Positions 8,531 to 17,263 of a stretch of DNA of 64,000 nt are shown here, piece by piece; positions within the stretch are counted from its first letter, which is position 1, and each line of letters starts with the position of its first letter. Source of the stretch: an uncultured Bacteroides sp. (GTDB lineage Bacteria > Bacteroidota > Bacteroidia > Bacteroidales > Bacteroidaceae); NCBI GenBank assembly GCA_900544675.1, contig UQVZ01000004.1:58553-122552 (forward strand), written 5' to 3'. The translations under genes were made by a program, and so were the position numbers. The notes beneath the pieces were generated by a model. It had not been told where the DNA came from. It was given only the letters and a program-made list of their open reading frames with translations, and searched no databases.

Positions 8531-9724
8531 ATGAACGTGTCATACAAAAGAGTTTATTTGAAATCCGGAAAGGAAGAATCACTGAAGCGCTTCCATCCGT
8601 GGATATTCTCGGGTGCCATTGCCCGGGTAGAAGGAGAACCGGAAGAAGGGGAAGTGGTGGATGTGTTTACATCGAAGAATGAATTTATCGCCTGCGGGCA
8701 TTATCAGATAGGAAGCATTGTTGTGCGGGTATTGTCGTTTGTGCAAGAGACTATCGACCATGCTTTTTGGGTGCGTAAATTGACACATGCCCGTCAGGTA
8801 CGTGTCGCATTGGGGCTGGTCGGCAATCCGCAGACCAATACCTATCGGCTGGTGCATGGCGAGGGAGATAACCTGCCCGGATTGATTATTGACATTTATG
8901 GCAAGACCGCCGTAATGCAGGCTCACTCGGCAGGTATGCATCTCGACCGCATGTCGATAGCCGATGCGTTGACCGAAGTAATGGGTGACACGGTAGAGAA
9001 CATTTATTATAAATCGGAAACGACCTTACCCTTTAAAGCCGACTTGACAGCTACGGAAAACGGATTTATCCGTGGAGGAAGTGCCGACAATGTAGCGATG
9101 GAGAACGGACTGAAGTTTCATGTCGACTGGTTAAAGGGGCAAAAGACCGGTTTCTTTGTTGACCAACGGGAGAACCGTCACCTGCTGGAGCGTTATGCTG
9201 CAGGTCGTAGCGTGCTCAATATGTTCTGCTATACAGGCGGATTCTCGTTTTATGCCATGCGTGGAGGTGCCAAATTGGTTCATTCGGTAGACAGCTCGGC
9301 GAAAGCTATCGACCTGACCAATGAGAATGTGAGTCTGAATTTCCCGGGTGACACGCGTCATCAGGCTTTTGCCGAAGATGCTTTCAAGTACCTCGACCGC
9401 ATGGGTGACCAATACGACTTGATTATCCTCGACCCGCCTGCATTCGCCAAACACCGCGACGCACTCCGCAATGCGTTGCGCGGTTATACCAAACTGAATG
9501 CGAAAGCATTCGAGAAGATTCGTCCGGGAGGTATCTTGTTTACCTTCTCATGCTCGCAGGTAGTGACCAAAGATAATTTCCGCAATGCGGTCTTTACTGC
9601 TGCTGCCCAGACAGGACGCAGTGTGCGTATTTTGCATCAATTGACTCAGCCGGGCGATCATCCGGTGAATATCTATCACCCCGAAGGAGAATACCTGAAA
9701 GGGTTAGTATTATATGTAGAGTGA
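8531..9724 (+). CDS. Class I SAM-dependent rRNA methyltransferase, RlmI-like (23S m5C)
   Basis: This 397-residue protein has an N-terminal PUA-like domain (about 1-75, with LKRFHPWIFSGAI) and a C-terminal Rossmann methyltransferase. The SAM-binding region shows VLNMFCYTGGFSFYAMRGGA, and the catalytic loops are LDPPAFAKH and FTFSCSQVV, where the second Cys loop is typical of m5C RNA methyltransferases. E. coli RlmI methylates C1962 of 23S rRNA; the same target is likely but not proven. The start at 8531 (MNVSYKR) is chosen over an upstream in-frame ATG at 8486 that overlaps the exonuclease gene and adds non-conserved residues. It ends at a convergent terminator facing glmS. Confidence 0.88.
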   Translation: MNVSYKRVYLKSGKEESLKRFHPWIFSGAIARVEGEPEEGEVVDVFTSKNEFIACGHYQIGSIVVRVLSFVQETIDHAFWVRKLTHARQVRVALGLVGNPQTNTYRLVHGEGDNLPGLIIDIYGKTAVMQAHSAGMHLDRMSIADALTEVMGDTVENIYYKSETTLPFKADLTATENGFIRGGSADNVAMENGLKFHVDWLKGQKTGFFVDQRENRHLLERYAAGRSVLNMFCYTGGFSFYAMRGGAKLVHSVDSSAKAIDLTNENVSLNFPGDTRHQAFAEDAFKYLDRMGDQYDLIILDPPAFAKHRDALRNALRGYTKLNAKAFEKIRPGGILFTFSCSQVVTKDNFRNAVFTAAAQTGRSVRILHQLTQPGDHPVNIYHPEGEYLKGLVLYVE

Positions 9725-9728
9725 TTTT

Positions 9729-9779
9729 TTCACCGCAGGATTACAAGATTGGATTCAATCTGTATAATCTTGCGGTGAA
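9729..9779. terminator. Bidirectional hairpin between the RlmI-like gene and glmS
   Basis: An imperfect inverted repeat of 23-24 nt per arm runs from TTCACCGCA to TGCGGTGAA around a short loop. It fills the gap between two convergent genes. It uses the same word (TCTGT..AATCTTGCGGTGAA) that recurs in the lutB-lutC and lutC-phoU gaps. Confidence 0.75.
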
Positions 9780-9784
9780 GCCAT

Positions 9785-11629
9785 TTATTCTACTGTAACA
9801 GACTTCGCCAGGTTACGTGGCTGGTCTACATCTTTTCCTTTGCATACAGCGATGTGGTAAGCAAGTAGCTGGAGGGGAATGGTCGTGATGAGTGGTTCGA
9901 GGCATTCCAGAGTTTCCGGTATTTCAATACATTCGTCTGCCAGCTTGCGGATAACTGTATCGTTCGGGTTTACCAAGGCAATGATATGTCCTTTCCGGGC
10001 TTTGATTTCCTGGATGTTGCTTACTATCTTTTCGTACATTGCATTTTGGGTCGCGATGACCACTACCGGCATTTCCGTATCTATCAAGGCTATCGGACCA
10101 TGTTTCATTTCTGCTGCCGGATAGCCTTCGGCATGGATGTACGAGATTTCCTTTAACTTGAGCGCACCTTCCAAAGCTACGGGATAACTGTATCCTCTTC
10201 CTAGATAGATAAAATTATGGGCGTATGTGAAGATGCGTGAGAGTTCGGCAATGCTTTGGTTCTGGTTCAGCACTTCTGTCATCTTTTCAGGAATACGGTC
10301 CAGCTCATCGATGATATGATGGAACGTTTCTTCGTCGATAAGTTGTTTTTCACGTCCCAATGTCAAGGCGAAGAGAGTCAGTACCGTGACTTGTCCGGTA
10401 AAGGCTTTAGTCGATGCCACCCCGATTTCAGGACCTACATGGATGTACGAGCCTGTATCGGTATTGCGTGGGATAGACGAGCCGACTGCGTTGCAGATGC
10501 CATAAACAAAGGCTCCTTTGGCTTTTGCCAGTTCGATAGCTGCCAGTGTATCGGCGGTTTCTCCCGATTGGGAAATGGCTATCACTACATCTCCTTCGCT
10601 GATTACAGGATTGCGGTAACGGAATTCGGAAGCATATTCCACTTCTACCGGGATACGGCAAAAAGTTTCGATAAGTTGTTTTCCGATTAGTCCGGCATGC
10701 CATGAGGTGCCACATGCTACAATGATGAACCGTCGTGCTCCCAGTAGACGTTCCTTATGTTGGATAACTGCCGAGAGGGCTACTTTATAAGTTTCCCTGT
10801 TTACTCGTCCGCGCATACAGTCTTTGATGCATTCAGGTTGTTCGAATATCTCTTTCAGCATGAAGTGAGGATAACCGCCTTTTTCCAGTTGCCCGATGTT
10901 CATGTCGATTTTCTTCACTTCTGCCGGTTGCTGTTCATTTTCCAGGTTGACTACCTTTAAGGGCTTGCCGGCTTCTAAGACTGCTATTTCTCCGTCTTGC
11001 AGGTATACTACCCGGTCGGTGTATTCTACGATGGGGGTAGCGTCTGAAGCAAGGAAAAACTCGTCTTCTCCTATGCCGATGACTAATGGGCTGCTTTTGC
11101 GTGCTGCAATGATACGGTTGGGCTGGCGACGGTCAATAATAGCGATGGCGTATGCTCCGATAACACGGTGCAAGGCAATGCGGATGGCATCCAGCAAATC
11201 GATTTGTGAACGCGTCTGTATATAGTCAATCAGTTGGACCAGCACTTCTGTATCGGTCGTGCTTTTGAATGTATAGCCTTTTTGTTGGAGTTGTTCGCGC
11301 AGGGTGGCATAATTTTCGATGATGCCGTTATGCACCAGTGCCAGATTGCCTGACTGGGCAACATGCGGATGGGCATTTATCTGACTTGGCTCTCCATGGG
11401 TAGCCCAACGCGTATGTGCGATGCCTATGCATCCCGACACATCTTTTTGTGCAGCCAAGTCTTCCAGGTTCGACACCTTTCCTTTAGCTTTATACACATT
11501 CAGTTGATGGGCTTCATTGATGAGTCCGACGCCGGCACTATCATATCCACGGTATTCCAGCCGTTTCAATCCTTTTATCAAAATGGGATAAGCTTGTTTC
11601 TTCCCGATGTATCCTACGATTCCACACAT
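9785..11629 (-). CDS. glmS: Glutamine-fructose-6-phosphate aminotransferase (isomerizing)
   Basis: GlmS makes glucosamine-6-phosphate from fructose-6-phosphate and glutamine, the entry to peptidoglycan and LPS amino sugars. The 614-residue protein has the N-terminal glutaminase domain with Cys2 as nucleophile after Met removal (MCGIVGYIG) and RLEYRGYDSAGV. Two SIS sugar-isomerase domains follow (about 290-430 and 460-600), with SQSGETADTLAAIELAK and the C-terminal DVDQPRNLAKSVTVE. It is monocistronic and convergent with the upstream cluster. No ribozyme-like leader is evident in the 270 bp upstream. Confidence 0.97.
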   Translation of the reverse strand: MCGIVGYIGKKQAYPILIKGLKRLEYRGYDSAGVGLINEAHQLNVYKAKGKVSNLEDLAAQKDVSGCIGIAHTRWATHGEPSQINAHPHVAQSGNLALVHNGIIENYATLREQLQQKGYTFKSTTDTEVLVQLIDYIQTRSQIDLLDAIRIALHRVIGAYAIAIIDRRQPNRIIAARKSSPLVIGIGEDEFFLASDATPIVEYTDRVVYLQDGEIAVLEAGKPLKVVNLENEQQPAEVKKIDMNIGQLEKGGYPHFMLKEIFEQPECIKDCMRGRVNRETYKVALSAVIQHKERLLGARRFIIVACGTSWHAGLIGKQLIETFCRIPVEVEYASEFRYRNPVISEGDVVIAISQSGETADTLAAIELAKAKGAFVYGICNAVGSSIPRNTDTGSYIHVGPEIGVASTKAFTGQVTVLTLFALTLGREKQLIDEETFHHIIDELDRIPEKMTEVLNQNQSIAELSRIFTYAHNFIYLGRGYSYPVALEGALKLKEISYIHAEGYPAAEMKHGPIALIDTEMPVVVIATQNAMYEKIVSNIQEIKARKGHIIALVNPNDTVIRKLADECIEIPETLECLEPLITTIPLQLLAYHIAVCKGKDVDQPRNLAKSVTVE

Positions 11630-11849
11630 GTCTTATATAATCAGTTTAGTTGTACTCTTTTTGTCTTTGGAGTGGAATTCTTTGCATGAATCCTTTGCGA
11701 AAATACAAAATAGTGGGAAATTTGCAATGTATTCTGATGAAATTATTCAAATATACTGCGATGGTCATGCACTATATTACATGATGAATAAAGTATATCT
11801 TCGCGTGAGAGAAGTAATCTGCTCGATTGTGGCATTTGTGTGACAAGTG

Positions 11850-11886
11850 TCCGCATCAGCTTCTACCACCAGAAAGCTGATGCGGA
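11850..11886 (-). terminator. Hairpin downstream of the iron alcohol dehydrogenase gene
   Basis: A perfect 13-bp stem (TCCGCATCAGCTT / AAGCTGATGCGGA) with an 11-nt loop starts 14 bp after the stop of the minus-strand dehydrogenase gene. No clear T-run follows, as is common for Bacteroidetes terminators. Confidence 0.75.
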
Positions 11887-11899
11887 TATCCATCTGTTT

Positions 11900-13081
11900 T
11901 TATTTGTAAGATTCGCGATATACCGTCACGATGTCTTCGTCCGACATCTGTACGCGGTCGCTGGTAAACATTACGCCCATTACTTCACGTGTATTGCGCA
12001 TCAAGGTCTCAAATTCATCGGGAGTAATTCCGTAGTCCGACATCTTCAGGTCTGCTACACCGCAAGCTTCTTGCAGGCGGGTGAGGGCAGTCAGAAAATC
12101 CTCAGGTTTGGTTGCTTCGGGCATTCCCATGGCTTGTGCCATCCGGATAAAGCGCTCATCGCAACCGTGGTGCTCGATGAAGAATTTATAGTAAGCCTTG
12201 CTAATCATTATCAGTCCCGCGCCGTGAGGCAATGCTGGATGATAAGCCGAAAGGGCATGTTCCAAGGCATGTTCGCTGGTAATCAAGGTGAGACACATAA
12301 CAGCTCCTGAAAGACTGTTGCCGAATGCTACATGTGTACGGGCTTCCATATCCTTACCGTCTTTTACGGCACGAGGAAGATAAGCTGCCAGGTTGCGGAT
12401 AGCTTCCAGTGCATACATGTCGCTCATCAGGTTGGCACCTTTGGCGATATATCCTTCAGTGCTATGGAACAAGGCATCAAATCCCTGATAAGCCGTAAAT
12501 GCAGGAGGCACGGTTGCCATTAGTTCTGGGTCTACGAGCGAAAGCACGGGGAATAAAGAAGCATCGCCGACAAAAGCCTTTTCGAAGGTGTCTTCTTTGG
12601 TAATGACACCCGAATTGTCTGTTTCCGAACCGGTTCCGGCTGTTGTTGTGATGGCAATAATAGGAAGCGGCTGTATGCTAATCGGTTGTCCTTTTCCAGA
12701 ACCGATAGGTACATAGTCCCATAACTCACCTTCATTGGAAGCCATGACGGCTATGGCTTTGGCACAGTCCATTACGCTTCCTCCTCCCAGAGCTACCAGA
12801 AAGTCTGCATGGCTTTCGCGTGCTGCTTTTGCTCCGGCATCTACATTGCTTACGGTAGGGTTAGGCGAAACGCCATCGAATACTGTAGTCTCCACTCCAG
12901 CTTTATGAAGCTGTTCTTCAGTGCGTGCCAGGTATCCGTTGGCACGTGTGGATTTTCCGTTCGAGATAACGATGAGGGCATGTTTGCCCGGCATGGGTTG
13001 TTCACTCAGTTTGTTCAGCACACCTTCTCCGAACATTAGTCGGGTAGGGATATACATGTCATAATTCAGATTCGTGTTCAT
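11900..13081 (-). CDS. Iron-containing (group III) alcohol dehydrogenase
   Basis: This is a 393-residue NAD(P)-dependent, iron-activated dehydrogenase. The nucleotide-binding GGGSVMDCAK and TTAGTGSETDNSGVI lie in the N-terminal half. The metal site is visible as D and H in GFDALFHSTEGY plus two histidines in EHALEHALSAYHPALPHG. These match the Asp-His-His-His set of FucO/AdhE-type enzymes. The start at 13081 (MNTNLNYDMYI) follows a TACCTTTG -7-like element at 13108-13115 on the minus strand; a longer in-frame extension upstream covers that element and is rejected. Butanol, propanediol or succinate-semialdehyde dehydrogenase activity are all possible; the substrate is not resolved. A hairpin terminator follows. 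Confidence 0.92.
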   Translation of the reverse strand: MNTNLNYDMYIPTRLMFGEGVLNKLSEQPMPGKHALIVISNGKSTRANGYLARTEEQLHKAGVETTVFDGVSPNPTVSNVDAGAKAARESHADFLVALGGGSVMDCAKAIAVMASNEGELWDYVPIGSGKGQPISIQPLPIIAITTTAGTGSETDNSGVITKEDTFEKAFVGDASLFPVLSLVDPELMATVPPAFTAYQGFDALFHSTEGYIAKGANLMSDMYALEAIRNLAAYLPRAVKDGKDMEARTHVAFGNSLSGAVMCLTLITSEHALEHALSAYHPALPHGAGLIMISKAYYKFFIEHHGCDERFIRMAQAMGMPEATKPEDFLTALTRLQEACGVADLKMSDYGITPDEFETLMRNTREVMGVMFTSDRVQMSDEDIVTVYRESYK

Positions 13082-13266
13082 GGTTAAATCGTTTTTTTTG
13101 TTCAATGCAAAGGTAAGCCCTTCCTCATTGAAACTTTGTATCTGAATTACGGACAAAACAACCGGATTTACAGATTCAGACCATCGTATATTGCTTATGC
13201 TTTTCATATAGTTTGTAGCTGAAGTGATGCTATCTGCATGAGCCGGGGCATATACATGGAAGCTTG

Positions 13267-14145
13267 TTAGCAACAAGTACCGTTTACTAAAGGAAGTTCC
13301 TCCAGCATCTTGCGCAGGCGGATGGCGGTACGCGGCATCGGTTCGGCTACGGTTAGTCCTACGAGCTCTTTCTCGCGGGCTATGTCGTTGATGACGCGCA
13401 CTACATCGGCTATCTTCATGCCATTGGGAATCACTCCGACGGCCGCAATGATTTCGGCAGGGTCGAGCACGTCCATGTCAAAGTGGATGACGACCTTCGA
13501 TGCGCCGCACGCGTTCAGCCATTGGCGTATCGCGTCACTGTTCTCGCGGACATCTTCGGGAGTGAGATGCCTGATGCCGTATGCCTGCTGGCGGACTTTG
13601 ATTTCTTCACGTTCCCAGTCGCGCAAGCCTACAAACAGGATTTTGTCGGGAGCAATCCGGGCGGGGAGGAGCGAGACGATGCCGGGTTCGCCTTTTCCCA
13701 TACATGCCGTAACGGCCATGGCATGATAGCCTGCATAGACATCGCCCGGTAGGGTAATGTCGGGATGGGCATCTATCCATATCATCGCTACATCATCGGG
13801 GTATTTGGCGGCAAGGTAGGTGAAAGGCACTACGCTGACCGAACATTCGCCTCCGAGGGTGACGATTTTATCCGGGTTTTCCACTTTTAGGATATCCAGG
13901 GCAGCCCGGGTTTGTGCTTGGATGGCTTGGCAATCTATCACGCCGTCGGTCACGATACGTTCGGCAGGGTCTGTCGTAACGGGTACGGTAAGGGTCTTTT
14001 GTGTGGTAGGAGGTGCCAGGAAGTCCAGCAATTGGGCACCCAGGTAATAGCCTCTTGCGGCATCTGCGGGGTCTTTCACTTCGGGAATCCAGCGGTCGAT
14101 GATGCCGCCTTGCCATTGGGGGTAAATCAGTCGGATGGTTTTCAT
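13267..14145 (-). CDS. Arginase/agmatinase/formiminoglutamase (ureohydrolase) family protein
   Basis: This 292-residue ureohydrolase-fold protein would use a binuclear Mn centre to hydrolyse guanidino or formimino groups. Ligands visible are D125-A-H127-P-D129 and D223-M-D225 (HFDMDVLDP). The usual GGDHS motif reads GGECS, so the first Mn-A ligand His is replaced by Cys101; H141 is kept. This substitution makes classic arginase activity uncertain. The start at 14145 (MKTIRLIY) is preferred because the upstream in-frame extension to 14190 reaches into the promoter region. The dehydrogenase gene is 185 bp downstream on the same strand. The fold is confident; the substrate is unknown. Confidence 0.85.
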   Translation of the reverse strand: MKTIRLIYPQWQGGIIDRWIPEVKDPADAARGYYLGAQLLDFLAPPTTQKTLTVPVTTDPAERIVTDGVIDCQAIQAQTRAALDILKVENPDKIVTLGGECSVSVVPFTYLAAKYPDDVAMIWIDAHPDITLPGDVYAGYHAMAVTACMGKGEPGIVSLLPARIAPDKILFVGLRDWEREEIKVRQQAYGIRHLTPEDVRENSDAIRQWLNACGASKVVIHFDMDVLDPAEIIAAVGVIPNGMKIADVVRVINDIAREKELVGLTVAEPMPRTAIRLRKMLEELPLVNGTCC

Positions 14146-14187
14146 ACGTTTACGATGTAAAATGGATTTTTCATATTGATGCTTCCG

Positions 14188-14218
14188 CAAATTTAGAATT
14201 TTTATGTCAACCTTACAA
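14188..14218 (-). promoter_or_regulatory. Promoter of the arginase-family gene
   Basis: On the minus strand, TAAATTTG (14188-14195) fits TAnnTTTG and TTG lies at 14216-14218, with a 20-bp spacer. This geometry is standard for Bacteroidetes. It is about 43 bp upstream of the ATG at 14145. Confidence 0.65.
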
Positions 14219-14293
14219 GTATAGCGGAATGTTGTTTAGTTTATTTGCCTTTATTCTGCCTGTTTTTATTTCGTATATCTCACGGATTTTTTA

Positions 14294-14301
14294 TACTTTT
14301 G
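14294..14301 (+). promoter_or_regulatory. -7 element of the YitT-family gene promoter
   Basis: TACTTTTG matches TAnnTTTG and lies 36 bp upstream of the ATG at 14338. The -33 region has only a TTTCG-like word, so the assignment rests on the -7 match. Confidence 0.5.
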
Positions 14302-14337
14302 TATTCCGAAAATCAAGTTAATTTAGAAGAAACGGAA

Positions 14338-15222
14338 ATGAATGGAAATGTATCTTTGAAGACCAACCCCGTATGGAGAGAGTCGAAGGATTATTTATTG
14401 ATAGCGTTAGGAATGATGATGTACGGGGTGGGATGGACGGTGTTTCTGTTACCCAACAATTTGCCTTCGGGAGCCGTACCGGGTATTGCTTCCATTATTT
14501 ATTGGGCAACGGGTTTCCCCGTACAATACACTTATTTAGGCATTAATGGATTTTTGTTGTTGCTTGCTCTGAAGATTCTGGGGCTGAAGTTCTGTCTGAA
14601 GACCATTTGGGCGGTAATCGTGCTGACGGTTTTCCTGGCGGTTATCCAGAAGTTTGTACAGGGCGGGCTGATACACGATGAGCCGTTTATGGCGTGTGTG
14701 TTGGGTGCTTCGTTCTGCGGCGGAGGCATCGGACTGGCATTTTCGGCTAACGGAAGTACGGGCGGAACGGATATCATCGCCGCTATCGTCAATAAATATC
14801 GCGATATTTCGCTGGGCAGGGTTATCCTGATGTGTGATGTGATTATCATTTCGTCCAGTTATCTGGTGTTGCACGACTGGGAACGTGTGGTTTACGGTTA
14901 TGTGGTGTTGTTTATTACCAGTTTTGTGATAGACCAGGTAGTGAACAGCGCGCGCCAGTCGGTGCAGTTCTTCATCATTTCGAGCAAGTACGAGGAAATC
15001 GGACACCGTATCAATAAAGACCTGCACCGGGGTGTGACATTCATTGATGGTGTAGGATGTTATACGAACAATGGCGTGAAGCTGATGTTCGTGCTGGCAA
15101 AGAAGCGTGAGTCGAATACTATCTTCCGACTGATAAAGGACATCGATCCGAATGCATTCGTTTCGCAAAGTGCGGTCATCGGTGTGTTCGGCGAAGGATT
15201 CGACCGCATCAAGGTAAAATAA
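14338..15222 (+). CDS. YitT family membrane protein
   Basis: This 294-residue integral membrane protein has about five to six helices in the first 200 residues (for example LLIALGMMMYGVGWTVFLLP and a second near AVIVLTVFLAVIQ). A soluble C-terminal DUF2179 domain follows (about 215-294, with RGVTFIDGVGCYTNNG). The Gly-rich GGGIGLAFSANGSTGGTDI is a hallmark of the YitT/YqfU group. Function is poorly known; DUF2179 resembles PII-like small-ligand sensors. It is followed after 24 bp by a Crp-like regulator and may be cotranscribed with it. Confidence 0.9.
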   Translation: MNGNVSLKTNPVWRESKDYLLIALGMMMYGVGWTVFLLPNNLPSGAVPGIASIIYWATGFPVQYTYLGINGFLLLLALKILGLKFCLKTIWAVIVLTVFLAVIQKFVQGGLIHDEPFMACVLGASFCGGGIGLAFSANGSTGGTDIIAAIVNKYRDISLGRVILMCDVIIISSSYLVLHDWERVVYGYVVLFITSFVIDQVVNSARQSVQFFIISSKYEEIGHRINKDLHRGVTFIDGVGCYTNNGVKLMFVLAKKRESNTIFRLIKDIDPNAFVSQSAVIGVFGEGFDRIKVK

Positions 15223-15246
15223 GAACTTTTTTAAATCGAAATATCT

Positions 15247-15837
15247 ATGACGACAACGAGTATTGAAATAGTAAGGCAAATGGCAAGCGACCATCGTGTG
15301 CAGCTTGCCAAAGAAAGTGCGCATGCACTGGCCGATATTTTGGTAGGAAAGAAATATAAGAAAGGAGAAATAGTGCTGAACGAAGGCGAGATATGCACAT
15401 GCATACGTTACATCGAGAAAGGGATGCTCCGTCAGTTCTATTTCAAGTATGGCAAGGATATGACCGAACACATTGCTTACGAGAAGGGAGAGGTGATATG
15501 TCTGGAGAGTTATTTCAGGCAGGAACCTACCCGGCTGATGATAGAGACGTTGGAGCAGACGGTGTTGTGGGAAATAGACAAGGAAGGTATCGACCAGCTT
15601 TCCGTAGAGCGTGCCGACATCGGTGTGTTGTACCGGAAGATTTGGGAGAACTCATTGATAGAGTCGCAGGTGAAAGCCGATACGCTTCGTTTCGAACCGG
15701 CTCACGAGCGTTATAACAAGTTGCTCCAGCTTCATCCGGAGATATTGAAACGAGCTCCGTTGGTCTATATCGCTTCTATGCTTCAGATGACGCCCGAAAC
15801 CTTGAGCCGTGTCCGCTCGGCAAGTCTGAACAATTAA
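15247..15837 (+). CDS. Crp/Fnr family transcriptional regulator (cyclic-nucleotide-binding fold)
   Basis: This 196-residue regulator has an N-terminal cupin-like cNMP-binding fold (about 25-125: YKKGEIVLNEGEICTCIRYI, KGMLRQFYF). The C-terminal DNA-binding part is short and ends with LVYIASMLQMTPETLSRVR, the recognition helix typical of the many Crp paralogues in Bacteroides. No Cys cluster for an Fe-S sensor is present, so it is not a classical Fnr. The ligand and targets are unknown. It lies 24 bp after the YitT gene and 98 bp before the fucosidase gene. Confidence 0.9.
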   Translation: MTTTSIEIVRQMASDHRVQLAKESAHALADILVGKKYKKGEIVLNEGEICTCIRYIEKGMLRQFYFKYGKDMTEHIAYEKGEVICLESYFRQEPTRLMIETLEQTVLWEIDKEGIDQLSVERADIGVLYRKIWENSLIESQVKADTLRFEPAHERYNKLLQLHPEILKRAPLVYIASMLQMTPETLSRVRSASLNN

Positions 15838-15935
15838 GCAAGGGCGAATGTTTTTTTATTACAGGCATGGAAAGCGGTGTTGCGCCTTTCTCTTGTTTAA
15901 GCGATGATGGAGTATATATTAATAAAGGTGTAAAA

Positions 15936-17246
15936 ATGATGAAACCGATTCGTTTTTCCATACAGATAGGAGTTGCATTGGCATTGTTTTGTGCCTCGCT
16001 TCAGGCACAAGAGTATCAGCCTTCGTCCGCCAATCTGGCGGCAAGGCAGGAGTTTGCCGGAAGCAAGTTGGGTATTTTCCTTCATTGGGGCATATATAGC
16101 ATGTATGCCCAAGGAGAATGGTACATGAACAGTGGCATCGACCATGCGGAATATGCCAAGGCAGCTTCGGGTTTTTATCCGAGCCGGTTTGATGCCCGTC
16201 AGTGGGTATCTGCCATCAAAGCTTCGGGCGCGAAATACATTTGTTTCACGACCCGTCATCACGATGGGTTCTCGATGTTTGATACCCGTTATTCGGATTA
16301 TGATATTGTGGACGCCACTCCTTTTCGGCGGGACGTATTGCGTGAGTTGACCGATGAATGCCGTAAACAAGGTATAGGGGTACATTTCTATTATTCGCAC
16401 ATCGACTGGACACGCGACGATTATCCGGCAGGGCGAACGGGAAGAACGACAGGAAAAGACTTGTCGAAAGCAGACTGGGCTTCGTATTACCAGTTTATGA
16501 ATAACCAGTTGACCGAATTGATAGAGAATTATAAGCCCGATGCTATCTGGTTCGATGGAATGTGGGATCACGATCAGGATACGGTTCCTTTCGATTGGCA
16601 GCTGACTGAACAATATGCGATGATTCACCGCTTGAATCCTGCCTGCCTGATAGGGAATAACCATCACGGCATTCCGTTTGACGGAGAAGATATCCAGATA
16701 TTCGAGCGCGACTTGCCGGGCGAGAATACGGCAGGGCTTTCGGGTCAGCAAATCAGCGCACTGCCTCTTGAGACCTGTCAGACCATGAACGGTATGTGGG
16801 GATATAAAATCAAGGACCAGAATTATAAATCTGTCAAGGAGTTGATACACTTGCTGGTAGGAGCTGCCGGGAAAGGAGCAAACTTATTGTTGAATATCGG
16901 ACCGCAACCCAATGGTGAATTGCCTGAAACGGCTCTTGAACGTCTGGAAGGCATAGGTAAATGGATGGAGCGGTATGGAGAAACGCTGTATGGAACAACG
17001 GCAGGTGATGTGCCTGCACGTCCGTGGGGCGTGACTACCCGGAAAGGGAACCGCCAGTTTGTGCATATCCTCTCATTGGAAGATGAAGCCTTGTTTCTGC
17101 CTGTCAAGGGAAAAGTGCAGAAGGCGGTCGTGTTCGGCAGCAACGAACCGGTACGCTTCAGGCAGACCCGTGAAGGTGTATTGCTCGAATTGGGCAAGGT
17201 GCCCGATGAGGTGGACTACATCATTGAACTGACGATGCGTTTTTAG
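15936..17246 (+). CDS. GH29 alpha-L-fucosidase, secreted
   Basis: This retaining exo-fucosidase probably releases terminal fucose from host or plant glycans in the periplasm. The 436-residue protein begins with a signal peptide ending in SLQAQ (about 25 residues), then the GH29 barrel: GIFLHWGIYSMYAQGEWYMN, TTRHHDGFSMF and the nucleophile Asp207 in IWFDGMWDHD. The acid/base residue of GH29 is not strongly conserved and I do not assign it. A small beta-sandwich domain follows from about 345. The start at 15936 (MMKPIRF) gives the cleanest signal peptide. It is not within a polysaccharide-utilisation locus; no SusC/SusD is nearby. miaA follows after 17 bp. Confidence 0.92.
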   Translation: MMKPIRFSIQIGVALALFCASLQAQEYQPSSANLAARQEFAGSKLGIFLHWGIYSMYAQGEWYMNSGIDHAEYAKAASGFYPSRFDARQWVSAIKASGAKYICFTTRHHDGFSMFDTRYSDYDIVDATPFRRDVLRELTDECRKQGIGVHFYYSHIDWTRDDYPAGRTGRTTGKDLSKADWASYYQFMNNQLTELIENYKPDAIWFDGMWDHDQDTVPFDWQLTEQYAMIHRLNPACLIGNNHHGIPFDGEDIQIFERDLPGENTAGLSGQQISALPLETCQTMNGMWGYKIKDQNYKSVKELIHLLVGAAGKGANLLLNIGPQPNGELPETALERLEGIGKWMERYGETLYGTTAGDVPARPWGVTTRKGNRQFVHILSLEDEALFLPVKGKVQKAVVFGSNEPVRFRQTREGVLLELGKVPDEVDYIIELTMRF

Positions 17247-17263
17247 AAGAAAAGAATTTGATT

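Noticed and set aside
11630..11849. Upstream region of glmS considered for a glmS ribozyme or riboswitch
   Set aside because: No conserved core or pseudoknot could be recognised, and the glmS ribozyme is a feature of Gram-positive bacteria. The stretch appears to hold only a promoter region, with no gene.
15936..17246. Fucosidase considered as part of a polysaccharide-utilisation locus
   Set aside because: No SusC/SusD pair, sulfatase or other glycosidase is nearby; neighbours are a Crp-like regulator and miaA.
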